A stretch of 54,760 nucleotides of DNA, taken from the NCBI GenBank assembly GCA_012295275.1, contig CM022669.1:5908419-5963178 (forward strand), read 5' to 3'. The notes under the pieces are model-generated. The model made no database searches, was not told the DNA's origin, and worked only from the letters and a program-made list of their open reading frames with translations. Positions within the stretch are counted from its first letter, which is position 1; each line of letters begins with the position of its first letter. This stretch comes from Chrysomallon squamiferum (lineage: Eukaryota > Mollusca > Gastropoda > Neomphalida > Peltospiridae). Positions 14,861 to 54,117 of this stretch are shown in pieces. The translations under genes were made by a program, and so were the position numbers.

Positions 14861-16078
14861 ACTTGATATAACCTAGTAATTCTTTACATATAACTGATGA
14901 ATGAGTACAAAATCTTCCACTAAAAATTGGTCAAACTACACTGAGTTTTTTTGAGACAGAACATCTATATTAACACATAATTATTAGATTTTAAAACAGA
15001 AATATTTTATCTAAACACTTCAGTGTGCATGTGTTACTACATGAGTGAATAACTGATCACAGGTACTGCCAACGATCATTTGACACAATATTTTTCTGAT
15101 TCATGAACTATAATCGGACAGTTACTACTAATAATATATTTGTAAAAATGTCTGTTTCTGCTTGTGCAGTGCAATGTTTTTCAGTTCGCTGGTTATAACT
15201 GATGATGACGATATTTACACAGACAGCTGTGAGGAATCAGAACATGACAAAAGGAAAAGACAGGTTTTTTTTTTTTTTTTTTTTTTTATTTTAAAAATAT
15301 ATATTGTGCTTAAACAAAAAAGATTACACCTCTGAAACTTTTATATGTTTTAGTTAATGTGTGGGATTAAATTTCAACAAAGGTCATCTCAAGGTCACGT
15401 GATCCACGAGGTCAATTTCAAGGTTATAACAAAGGTCAAACAGCCAGTGTACCCCAGCATTCTTCAAACAGAACAATAATGGCAGATTTGGAATCCTTGT
15501 CATATTGCCTTTTCAACAATACAATTTTATGAAGATTTGCCCAGTAGTTCCTGAGATATAAGGCTCAAAGATTGGTGGTCAGGCCCATTTTGGCCAAAAA
15601 TCTCAAAATTCAGGGAGCCATATCTACCGGACCACTTATCTGATTGGTCTAAAATTTTGGTTTGGTGCAGTGGGATCCCAATCAACAAGTATACCAAGTT
15701 TCATAAAAATCTGAGATGGTTGGGTTTAAAAAAAAGATTGTTTGGGGCAATTTGACACAGAATGACCCATTTATTTTTATATTATTTATTAATAATAAAG
15801 TTTTTTTAAATTATATAAGCATATATTAATATTATTATTATTAATTATAGTTATTTATATATATATTTTTTTTATTATTATTTTTAAATTAATTAATTAA
15901 TCAATAACTTAATTTTCAGCTTGCTAGAAAGGATCCAGTGTACACAATTTGTCTGAAGGAGTATGTCATGTCACAGTTGAATCAGTGTCAGGAGATACAT
16001 GGACTTGCTGTGTTCAGTCAACTCATGGAGCAGGTGGACCCTGACATCCTCACACAACTCAAACAGTTCAGTGTGTGA
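2543..16078 (+). CDS. IPO11: Importin-11 (karyopherin-beta family nuclear import receptor), complete, 26 coding exons
   Basis: Importin-11 carries cargo such as UBE2E-type ubiquitin-conjugating enzymes and ribosomal protein L12 into the nucleus under Ran-GTP control. Exons: 2543-2680, 3185-3285, 3562-3634, 3879-4082, 4755-4884, 5328-5435, 5734-5804, 6036-6129, 6478-6573, 6810-6965, 7419-7459, 7945-8083, 8499-8604, 9045-9208, 9822-9862, 10287-10352, 10906-11070, 11595-11787, 12063-12142, 12370-12450, 12805-12900, 13265-13378, 13811-13932, 14548-14634, 15170-15263, 15920-16078. They total 2919 nt (972 residues plus TGA), close to the vertebrate length of about 975. Recognisable stretches include the N-terminal LKPAEQQL and WETQPGFYS, DVNVRWLAALY, CPRHWPELIP, VTKTLASRRL, EICRRLV, RRVIWLIGQW-like KRVIWLIGQW, LVQYLPLLW, TTLIHLVQ and DPVYT. 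The fold is expected to be HEAT repeats with an importin-beta N-terminal domain near residues 30-100. The start has a good Kozak context (A at -3, G at +4). An acidic stretch (DDDD, EESE) precedes the last exon, as in orthologues. Two micro-exons of 41 nt occur (7419 and 9822). Introns after exons 14, 21 and 23 are non-canonical. Confidence 0.96.
9200..9435 (+). repeat. Imperfect tandem copies of the exon-14 end and U12 donor
   Basis: The sequence around the exon-14 border (AAAACTAATATCCTTT) recurs with drift inside the intron. Copies of the ATATCC core begin at about 9209, 9314, 9366 and 9426 (the last reads ATATCT). Related following words such as ACTATC, GTCTGA and AGTCA also recur, so units are roughly 50-105 bases. 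The first copy is the only one attached to the coding frame; the others are potential decoy donors. Confidence 0.7.
9209..9821 (+). other. IPO11: Probable U12-type (minor spliceosome) intron 14 of IPO11
   Basis: The intron begins ATATCCTTTT, a perfect match to the AT-AC class U12 donor. Near its 3' end is TTCCCTGAC (9806-9814 region), which matches the U12 branch consensus TTCCTTRAC at all but one position; its branch A at about 9812 is 9 bases before the predicted end. No usable GT donor lies at the exon end. The reading frame and the alignment to other importin-11 proteins (residues CLKT, S, IDDFEF) are kept only if exon 14 ends at 9208 and exon 15 starts at 9822. The intron would then end in AA instead of AC. 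The donor is clear; the exact acceptor is an inference from frame. Confidence 0.7.
11052..11500 (+). repeat. Minisatellite in IPO11 intron 17 built from the exon-17 end plus its splice donor
   Basis: Exon 17 ends with CTGATCCATCTAGTCCAG and the intron starts GTATTAAA. That combined word is repeated, with substitutions, about 15 times over the first 430 bases of the intron; units are about 26-28 bases. Several copies keep an intact CAG-GTATTA junction (for example near 11175, 11225 and 11305), so they look like extra 5' splice sites. The array begins exactly at the exon, which indicates that it expanded from coding sequence. Confidence 0.88.
12901..13264 (+). other. IPO11: GC-AG intron 21 of IPO11
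   Basis: Exon 21 ends GATGAG at 12900 and is followed by GCAAGA, the strong form expected of a GC donor; no GT lies close by. The acceptor is TTTTCTAG before 13265. The frame continues from NDE into ENTPVISMYL, as expected for the family. A long (AT)n tract starts six bases into the intron. Confidence 0.85.
13570..13770 (+). repeat. Minisatellite of about 40-base units in IPO11 intron 22
   Basis: The word TTTAAGGGTAATTTAATGGCATA recurs about five times with small changes. It lies well inside the intron and shows no relation to the exon. Confidence 0.75.
13933..14547 (+). other. IPO11: GC-AG intron 23 of IPO11
   Basis: Exon 23 ends ATCAG at 13932 and continues GCAAGT, a textbook GC-AG donor. 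The acceptor is ATTTCAG before 14548. The phase-2 join gives serine and the frame continues CVLGRFATI. The next GT downstream would break the frame. Confidence 0.82.
15300..15790 (+). repeat. Probable dispersed repeat in IPO11 intron 25
   Basis: This piece differs from the surrounding AT-rich DNA: it has balanced composition, is not a simple repeat and encodes nothing I recognise. It includes AAGGTCATCTCAAGGTCACGTGATC-like tandem GGTCA words near 15385-15440 and the phrase CCAAGTTTCATAAAAATCTGA near 15690. Such text resembles anonymous interspersed elements seen in invertebrate genomes. No terminal repeats were identified, so its class is unknown. Confidence 0.4.
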
Positions 16079-17002
16079 CTCAGGGAGGTGTCCAGTGTTT
16101 GACCCTGGGGCATGTCCTGTATTTGAATGTTTGACCCAGGGACAGCCTGAGTCTCTGACCCTAGGGAAGTCCAGTTTTATTTTTTAATCCAGAGACAAGT
16201 TGTGTATGAAACAAGGTTTCAAGTGCAATTCTAGTGTTTGATCCAGGGTATGGTTAAACTTCCACAGATGTACAAATGCCATAGTCATAAATTAACTAAC
16301 TACATGCCAAATGGACGTGAAGACTGGGAGAAATTAAACATATTTTTGTCTTTCATTTGAGATTGGAAGCAGGTTGAGTTTCTGATGAATGTTTGTTATG
16401 TCCATATTCTGCCAAGTTTAATAATCATCATGATGGTTCATGTCATTCAGTGTGAGAAGATGATTAACGTTGTTAAATATTGGATAAAATGATCCGAAAT
16501 ATACAAGTGAATCATGTTTGTGAAGCTTATCAAAAGGATAACTTCAGTTTAATGTTAATTATGTGAAATTCTTTCATGTAACTGTTACTGCTTATATGAA
16601 CCAAACTTACATTTGGTTTTCACTCACAGCTTTAGATTAAAACATTTTTTTTCTGATTTCAAGATAAAATGAAGTAATTTTAACACTTGATAATGATTAT
16701 CAGAGATTTTTAAAACAGAATCTCAATAAAAATAATGGAGTTGTAAAAAATTGTAATGAAAATAACTGAACATCTGCTTACTTGTTGTAGTACTACTGCC
16801 AGAAAGTGATTAAAACAAATATAAATCAAGAATCTGTAAATATTTTCCTGTTTGTCTCGTTCTTTTTATTTTGGATGTTGAATACTGTAATAAAAACATA
16901 CAAAAAATCTACTTTTATATTTTGAACAGAGAGCTGTATTATATTATTTCTAGGAATGATGTAAGATTTATTCTTATTCTTTTGACCATGATAAAAAATA
17001 AA
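16079..17002 (+). other. IPO11: 3' untranslated region of IPO11 with poly(A) signals
   Basis: AATAAA occurs at 16725-16730, 16889-16894 and 16997-17002, each a plausible cleavage signal. The first 180 bases after the stop carry four drifted copies of a word like TGTTTGACCCAGGG (near 16100, 16127, 16155 and 16235). The true end cannot be set from sequence alone. Confidence 0.55.
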
Positions 17003-17029
17003 ATTTGCCCTTTGAATTGAATGACAGGA

Positions 17030-17300
17030 TTCGTCAGTAATGGTTCCACACTTAAACTGTAATAAAAGTGTATTTTAAAATGTTTCACTGTTATTTGTAA
17101 TGTTTTACTGTAATTAGTAATGTTTTGCTATTAGTAGTGTATTACTGTTATTAATGTGTTAGTTATTAGTAATGTGTTACTGCTGTTAATAATGTTTTAG
17201 TTATTAGTACTGTCTTACTGCTATTAGTAATATATTACAGCTAGTCATTAATAATCTGTTACTGTTATTATTATATGTTACAGTTATTAAAATATGTTAT
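17030..17300 (+). repeat. Degenerate minisatellite between IPO11 and RPTP-A
   Basis: A unit of about 18-20 bases resembling AATGTTTTACTGTTATTAGT recurs about twelve times with heavy drift. It lies between the convergent 3' ends of the two genes and contains no gene. Confidence 0.7.
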
Positions 17301-17764
17301 TAGTAAAAACCTGCTCTAGCAGAAAAGTGCTTCACCAAAATCAACGTTATATGTTTCTTTTAATTTATTGTACAATACAATTTAGTTGTTTGGGTTAATT
17401 TACTTTTAATTTTCACTATTAGACAGTTTTATTTTATTTTCTCACTAATATTCCCATTTTCTTTTTAATTCTCTCACAAGCATTTGTATTATGATTTCTC
17501 TGGAAAACTAAATAATGTCAAATGGCATGTATTGAAATGTTAGCCTGAAAATTAACAACAACGATGAAGATTAGTTGGACAGACAGATACACACACACAC
17601 ACACACATTTGTGCATGTATGTGTTTTTTACATGGATGTATTTATGTATGTATGTACATATATTTATATGTTTAATGTTTGTATATCTGTGTTTGTATGT
17701 TTAATTTTATCATTAGTACTTACAATCTTCAAATAAAGTACCTCATTAAATGTCAAAATAGTAT

Positions 17765-17770
17765 TTTATT
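17765..17770 (-). terminator. Candidate poly(A) signal of RPTP-A
   Basis: AATAAA on the minus strand, about 485 bases after the RPTP-A stop. The same signal lies at 36158-36163, about 455 bases after the RPTP-B stop, in a block that is otherwise similar between the two copies. Conservation in both copies supports it. A plus-strand AATAAA at 17732-17737 lies close by. Confidence 0.55.
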
Positions 17771-18253
17771 ATAGAAGCATTTATAATGAGACAAATCCAC
17801 TTCATAAGCATCACTACAGTACATTGTGTTTTAACAGAATCTCTCCTGCATCTCAATATGATACACATTTTCATCAGTCCAGTAGTTTTCCTGGATATCA
17901 TCTGTTTCTACCTCAGATCAAATTTTTGCTGTCAGCTGCAAGAATTCTTAAAATTTTAGCATATTAATTGAAATAGATAATACATGTCATATAATTATAA
18001 TAATATTTAAATGTCTGTAGACAATGAAATTGCCATAAGCCAATGCAAGAATGATTCTGGACCATAATATGAAAGTATTAACACAAACAAGAAAGAAAAA
18101 GAAAAGTTATATAAACAAGAAACAAGGTCACCCATCTGATTGTACAAATAAAATATCATTGAGTTTACAATTAACAAATGTGTAATATTGTCATGACACC
18201 CATCTTAAACTAACAACATTTTTTTTTCATATCATCTGTCATGTTTTTGTTTT

Positions 18254-33844
<15,591 letters not shown>

Positions 33845-34904
33845 GTTTTGGGGATATTATGAGAGAGACAAACACAGGAGGAAGTGACAAAGAGAACAAC
33901 AAGTAAAAATAAAATATTGTCACGAGTCAAGTAATTTTATTTTTAATTTTATAACAAGTGTTTCATTTCCCGTTTTGTGCAGTCTTAAGAGCATTTTAGT
34001 GCTTGTGAGTGTGTTTCTCTCTATCTGTCTCTCCCTTTCTTTCTCTTTTTTGTTGTCTCTTTCTTTCTCTGTCTCTCTGTGTTTATGTATGTGTAAGTGT
34101 GTCTGTGTATGTCTGTGTTTTATGTGTGTTCCTACACAAACACATACATAAACATATATATATATATGTATATATGTTTATGTATGTGTGTGTGTGTTGT
34201 TAATTGTAGTTGTTTGAGATTGAAATCCACTTGAGATGTGAAACAGATCGAGTTGTAAAATGCTGGTTTAATTACATACTTCCTGATTCAACGACAGATA
34301 ACACACCCTGCTTTTCTGAGTGTCACTTGGTCAAAGAGGCAGAACACTTGTGATATAATTTATTCACAAGATGAACATCTCACCAATGAGACGAAGAATG
34401 ACTCAAACACTGTTAAAAAAGAAGAAGGAAGAAAACCAAAGAAAAAAAATATTTTATTAAATTATTATAAATCTTCTTCATGATATCATTATTATCATCA
34501 ATACCATCATCATCATCACTATCACCATGATTAATAGTACAAAGCATATGGAAACTACCAATGTTTGAAACTGAATATCTAAATATTTAATTAAGTTAAA
34601 CATGCATTAACAACGACAATAGCCAAATGAAAACAAAAGCAGTAACACATACAAAAACGATTGTGACATTTACGAAAAAATCAGTTACTACCGCCATTAA
34701 CTCTGTTTCCCGTTATATAAGTATTTACGACTACTACTGCAGGTATTTTCGTTACTACCACTACGACAGGTTCTACCACAACCAGTACTGCAGCTACTTC
34801 TTTTACAGTTTCAATGACTACGACGTCTTATGCTGTTATTACTACTAAACCCGTATTATTTCTACAAAAACTATGAAAACTACGCCATATACCACAACTA
34901 ACGG

Positions 34905-34940
<36 letters not shown>

Positions 34941-34959
34941 TTGTGTGTGTGAGAATGTA
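33845..34959. promoter_or_regulatory. Upstream region of RPTP-A
   Basis: This stretch is homologous to the region upstream of RPTP-B. Close to the start, both copies carry GGAAGTGA (ETS-like, plus strand) and GAGTCAAGTAATT. Further out, 34274-34390 matches blocks at 50812-50940 and 53130-53255. The rest is CT, GT and ACT-type repeat. I infer a promoter from position and conservation; no core promoter element is certain. Confidence 0.45.
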
Positions 34960-35181
34960 TGAAAAGAGCCATTATTTTTACCCTAGATAACTAATAATAT
35001 TAAAGTACTGATGTTTCATTAAACATACAGTTACATCTACACATATCTATTTTTATTTATATTTCTTTGTTATTATTATCATCATCATCATTATTATTAT
35101 TGTTATTATTGTTTTGCAGCCCTGTACAGAAGTGCTGTTTCTAACAACTTTTTCATAACAGTTTAATTTCATTTGGCAATG

Positions 35182-35261
<80 letters not shown>

Positions 35262-36180
35262 ACTTGTTGTCACTTCTTATTTTTTTAGTGTTAACTTTTA
35301 ATTGTTGATAAAGAATACTTTGTAGGTGGAATGTTTTTGTAACTGTTGCAATCATTTAGAGGTTTAAAAATCTTTTGTTGGACGCTTATTTATTCATTTA
35401 CATTTGTTTTAAATATAGAGTTGATTTTTAAATTGTTTCCTACTGTGGGCCCCCAGTGTTTGTTTGTCTTCTGCCCAGAATGATGAAAAGTATAATTTTG
35501 ATGACGTTTATATATATATATATATATATATATGCAATAGCGAGTAATATTAAACATATCTCATATTAGTAGAAATAGACTTTTAGTTTACAATGACATT
35601 TAACTATGTAAATGAATACTTCAGTCCAGGAGAATACAGGATTAAAAGATTCAGGAATAGCAAGGCAACTATAAATGACTTTGAAATCAAATATTGTTTA
35701 TGACAAACTGAAATCCAATTTTAATTAGTACACATAAAGACTTACTATATGTCGTATGAAATGAGAATGAGAAAAAAGAAGAGAAGAAAAGATCATAGTG
35801 ATTTTTATAACTTTTAAATAATATTTCCTGCTGTTATTTTTTTGTTTTTTTTTTGTATGGAAAACTCGCCAGTAATCTCAATGTATCTGTGTCTGTTTTC
35901 TTTTCTGGTCATTCTTAGAAAGGACAGCCTCAGAGATGGCAAAAGATGTAAAAGAAACATTTGTAAAGCTTCATAATTACACAAAGTTTATCTTGTACTG
36001 TTATTATATACGTTTGTGTGTGTGTGTGTGTATGTATGCATATGTGTGTATATACCTATATGTATTCGTATGTAGTGTTTGTATGTTTAAGTTTATGATT
36101 AGTAGTTACAATCTTCAAACAAAGAAGCTCATTAAGCGTCAAAAATTAATATATAGTTTTATTACAGAAGCAATTATAAC
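34960..36180 (+). pseudogene. Fragments of IPO11 left by a tandem duplication
   Basis: From about 34980 the sequence matches IPO11 intron 11 (about 7790 onward), then the first 50 bases of exon 12 (CAGCCCTGTACAGAAGTG at about 35117). It then jumps to intron 20 and exon 21 (about 35345-35510, with a one-base loss in the GGGCCCC run and a lost acceptor). It continues through intron 21 to exon 22 (about 35860-35960, with an internal deletion of about 27 bases and a lost acceptor), and finally jumps to the 3' flank equivalent to about 17640-17870. No protein can be made from it. Confidence 0.88.
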
Positions 36181-36614
36181 GAGACAAATCTCAATATGAT
36201 ACACGTTTTCATCAGTCCACTGCAGTTTTCCTGGATATCATCTGTTTCTACCACCTCATATGAAATTGTTGTTCTCAGCTGTTGTACCCACATCAGTAGT
36301 GAAAGAATTCGTATGACTTTAAGATAACTAATTAAAATGATACTATAATAATATTTAAATGTAACGGACAAAGTGAAATTGCCATAGCGGCGTGCAAGAA
36401 TGAATGTGGACTAAAATATGAAAGTTTTAACACAAGCAAGAAAGAAAAAGAAAAGTTATATAAACAAGAAACTATGTCACCCATCTGATTGTACAAATAA
36501 AATATCAGGGAGTTTACAGTTAACAATTGTGTGATATTGTCATGACACAACAAAGAAACGACAAGGAAAATGTTTATACAAGGTTCCGGATATGATCTGT
36601 CATGTTTTTGTTTT

Positions 36615-49839
<13,225 letters not shown>

Positions 49840-50081
49840 GTTTTGGGGATATTATGAGAGAGACAAACACACAAGGAAGTGAGAGAGAGAACAAAATGTG
49901 ACAATGAGATGTTTGTAATGAGTCAAGTAATTTGATGTTCTATTTTTAATTTAGTAACAAGAATTGTTTATTGTTTCATTTCCCGTGTTGTACAGTTTGA
50001 AGAGCATCTGTCGCTCTGTTTGAGTGAGTGCTTCACTGTCTGTCTCTCTGTCTCTCTGTCTCTCTCACGCTACTCTCTCTC

Positions 50082-50198
<117 letters not shown>

Positions 50199-50289
50199 TA
50201 GATGAATATGCTGTGTACTTTACGAACTGCTATGTTACATATACTTGCAATCTGATGTTACATATTTACTCAGTGATATATATGTGTAT

Positions 50290-51059
50290 ATATTCCAGGT
50301 GCTGGAGCCCGTTATTCGACAGCCTTTTATTTATTTCTGTTTTATATGTTTGTGTGTGTGTGTATGTGGGTGTCACTGTATTTATGTGTGTGTATGAATG
50401 TACATATTTGTCTTTATGTGTGCTTGTGTTTGTATATGTTGGTGTGTAGGTGAGTGTCTATTGGTGTGTTTGTGTTTGTATGTGTTTTTAGCGTCTGACT
50501 GATTGAATGACTGTTTGATTGCTAAATACTTGAAAGCTAAAAGTCTTGTTTGCTTAACCATCCCATCACTTTATTATTTCTTTCTTTTTTTAAATATCTA
50601 ATATTAAGTATAAATCGCTTCTCTTTTTTTACTCAAATGTAACACCAAACATTCTTTCATAACAAAATATGAAACAGTGGTTGGAATGTGAAATAGCCCC
50701 AGCGAATGATTGACAGTTCGAGTCGTCTGTTCTTAATAGTTGTTGTTTGTTAGAAACCGAGGTTCAAATGCACTTGACATATAAAATAGAGTTTAAAACG
50801 ACTGGTGTAGTTACATACTTCCTGATTCAACGACAGATAACACACCCTACTTTACTGAGTGTCACTGGGTCACAGAGGTCAAATAATTGTCACATATTTC
50901 ATTCACAACACGAACCTCTCACCACAGAGACAAAGAATGAGTCGATTTGGAGAACATTGTTCTAAAAAAAGAAAAAAAGAAAGAACGGAAGAAGAATGAT
51001 GGAAGGAAGGTTAGAAAGATATTTAATAAATTATCACAAATCTTCTTCATGGCATTGTT

Positions 51060-51099
<40 letters not shown>

Positions 51100-51450
51100 C
51101 AATGATTAATAGCACAAAGCACATGGAAACTACACGTTTGAAACTGAATATCTAAATATTGAATGAAGTTAAACATGTATTAACAACGACATCTTCCAGA
51201 TGAAAACAACAGTAATAATGACAATGTCGATTATGACAATTACGACAATGTCACTCTCTCCATTAACAGTTTCTATTATTTATTCATACCACAACAACAA
51301 CTACTACTTCTGCTGCAGCTATTGTATTTATTACTACTACCACTTGTAGAACAACTACTACTGCAGCTATTTCTATTACATCTTTAACGACTACGATGTC
51401 TTATGCCATTATTACTACAACATATCCATTATTTCTACAAAAATTAAGTA
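50290..51450. promoter_or_regulatory. Upstream block of RPTP-B, first copy
   Basis: Homologous to the region upstream of RPTP-A and to 52385-53460. Shared words include GAGCCCGTTATT, CAGTGGTTGGAATGTGAAA, TACATACTTCCTGATTCAA and CATATTTCATTCACAACA. A direct repeat of two AGGTCA-type half sites with three spacer bases lies at 50867-50881. I infer a distal regulatory block because it is kept in three places; direct evidence of function is lacking. Confidence 0.45.
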
Positions 51451-52384
51451 AAACTACTACTACCGCTACTACGACAACTGCTAAAACAGAAGGTAATAAT
51501 GGTATGAAAACTAAAATTGGTGACTACTTAAACAATAATAAAATCTTTATTTTTTCTGTTAGTATAGTTCACTATTTTACGACAGTTTAGAATTTTTGGT
51601 CAACAAATTGCTTACGTTAATGTAGTCGCAGCAATAATAGTGCATGACATGGCATAGTAGAGGTATTATTATTATCATTAGTAGTAGTAGTAGTAGTAAA
51701 TAACGTTTTTAATACTTACTAAATGTTCTGTTATATACTTTCTAAAAGATGTGTTAAATATTTATAAACTCATATCAAATAAATGATGTGAGATGAACGA
51801 CGTCCTCCTATATATTTACAAAACTGCTGGCGCTGTACTTAAAAAAAAGAAGAAAAAAAGAATCAACGACATATGTTATATGCTTAGGAAATGAAGATTA
51901 TAATGATTAAATATAATATAATAAACTGCAGTAACATCCAGATACAGCTTCGCAAAGGGACGATAACTGGAAGTCTCAGAAACAGTTGTAAATGAATAAA
52001 GAAATAAACAAATAAACAAACAAACAAATAAATACATTAATCTGACAATCTACAGGAAATGGGTTTGATTGCAAGTGTTCAGAGAGAAGTGTGTATTTAC
52101 GTTAAAAAACAATAATATAAGCGAACATTCCTATAAATAATTGATTGATTGGTTGTTTATGAATTCTACTACTACTACTGCTAATACTACAACTACACAA
52201 TAGAAATTAATAATATTATAAAAACAACAATTGGTCATTACGTAAATAATAATAAAATCTTCATTTCTATCGTGACTATTTGCAGCCAGTATTTGTTTCA
52301 GGAAGTAAACTCTCTCTCTCTCTTACTTTAAATAAAGTTCAATCATTAACTATGATGAAATAAAATATTTGCTGAATTTTGTTT

Positions 52385-52936
52385 TATTCAAAGTGTTTGA
52401 GCCCGTTATTTGACAGCCTTTTATTTATTTTATGACTGACTGACTGACTGACTGATTGATTGACTCACTCACTCACTCACTCACTGATTGATTCACTGAC
52501 TGACTGATTGATTGACTCACTCACTCACTCACTCACTCACTCACTCTCACTCACTCACTCACTCACTCACTCACTCACTCACTCACTCACTCACTCACTC
52601 ACTCACTCACTCACTAACTCACTCACTCACTCACTCACTCACTCACTGATTGATTGACTGACTGACTGACTGACTGACTGACTGACTGATTGACTGATTG
52701 ACTGACTGATTAACTGATTGACTGATTGACTGACGCACTGACTCACTGACTGATTGACTGACTGTTTGACTGTTTGACTGTTTGACTGATTGACTGATTG
52801 ACTGACTGATTGACTGATTGATTGACTTACTGATGCACTGACTGCGTGACAGATTGGTTGATCTGGTTATTTTATTAATGATATAAAATAATAAGAAGAA
52901 ATCCTTTTACACGGAGAGCAGAACATTTTTTATATT

Positions 52937-52982
<46 letters not shown>

Positions 52983-53460
52983 CGTTTCTTATAGTTGTTT
53001 TTTGTTTGTTTTTTACGCAGATATAAAAAGCAGTGGTTGGAATGTGAAAATAACCTCAGCGAATTTCTACAGAGCTGCAAGTCCACTTGAGATGTTTAAT
53101 AGAAAGAGTTTAAAATGACTGGTGTAGTTACATACTTCCTGATTCAAATACAGATAACACGCCCTACTTTACTGAGTCTCACTGGGTCACAGAGGTCAAA
53201 TACTTGTCACATATTTCATTCACAACATGAACCTCTCAGCACAGAGACAAAGAATAAGTCGTTCATTTGAAGAATATTGTCAAGAAAATGAATAAAAAGA
53301 AATAGAAGAACGAAGGAAAGAAAAAAGAAAAGAAGTGAAAGATATCATTTAATAAATTATTATAAATCTTCTTCATGACATTGTTATTAGTATTATCATA
53401 ATCATCATCATCAACACCATATCACCACTATGATTAATAACACAAAGCGCATGCCTAATT
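52385..53460. repeat. Tandem second copy of the RPTP-B upstream block
   Basis: Repeats the order of words found at 50290-51450, interrupted by the tetranucleotide array and by (ATT)n. The two-half-site motif recurs at 53184-53198. No signal-peptide exon follows on the expected side, so this is either a duplicated upstream block or the relic of another gene copy. Confidence 0.7.
52434..52850. repeat. Mixed tetranucleotide array (CTGA, CTCA, TTGA)
   Basis: About 420 bases of four-base units switching between ACTG, ACTC and ATTG types, with the purest ACTC block at about 52500-52645. The array sits inside the copied upstream block and is missing from the other two copies. Confidence 0.92.
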
Positions 53461-53464
53461 GCAG

Positions 53465-53606
53465 CCATGTATATATGTTTGTATGTATGTGTGTATGCAT
53501 ATATACATAATTTTTAATATAAAATTTTATTCGTCAATTTAAGAATTTACATATTTTATTAATAATAATAATAATAATAATAGTATTAATAATAATAATA
53601 ATATTA

Positions 53607-53647
<41 letters not shown>

Positions 53648-54060
53648 CTTAATAATAATAATAATAATCATAATAATAATAATAATAATATATTACAATA
53701 TTAAATAAATAAATAAAATAAAAATATAAAATAACAAAACTGAACAGTAATCCGACAATAAAAAGAGTTATGATATAAAGGGAGAGAATCTAGATCTCTA
53801 GATAACATAATGCGGTACGAAGCTCGCTGATGATAATAAGTATGATAGAGACAAATAAAGAAAACGATGGGGAGAAAAACAGTATTTATATATATATATA
53901 TATAAATAAGAACAGAAGAGGTATATTTCTACAGAAAACAGGATCTTCCATATACTGTAATGAATATATTATTTCTAACTGCTGTTTTTAATAATGTTCA
54001 TAAAATTTTATTTTTATTTTTATTAATTTTTTTTCTATCATTATTATTATTATTATTATA

Positions 54061-54117
<57 letters not shown>

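Noticed and set aside
34009-34203. Val/Cys-rich frame upstream of RPTP-A
   Set aside because: It translates a CT/GT-rich low-complexity stretch and lies in the duplicated upstream region; the RPTP-B counterpart does not keep it.
52434-52850. Cluster of AP-1 sites (TGACTCA)
   Set aside because: They arise automatically at borders between TGAC and TCAC repeat units.
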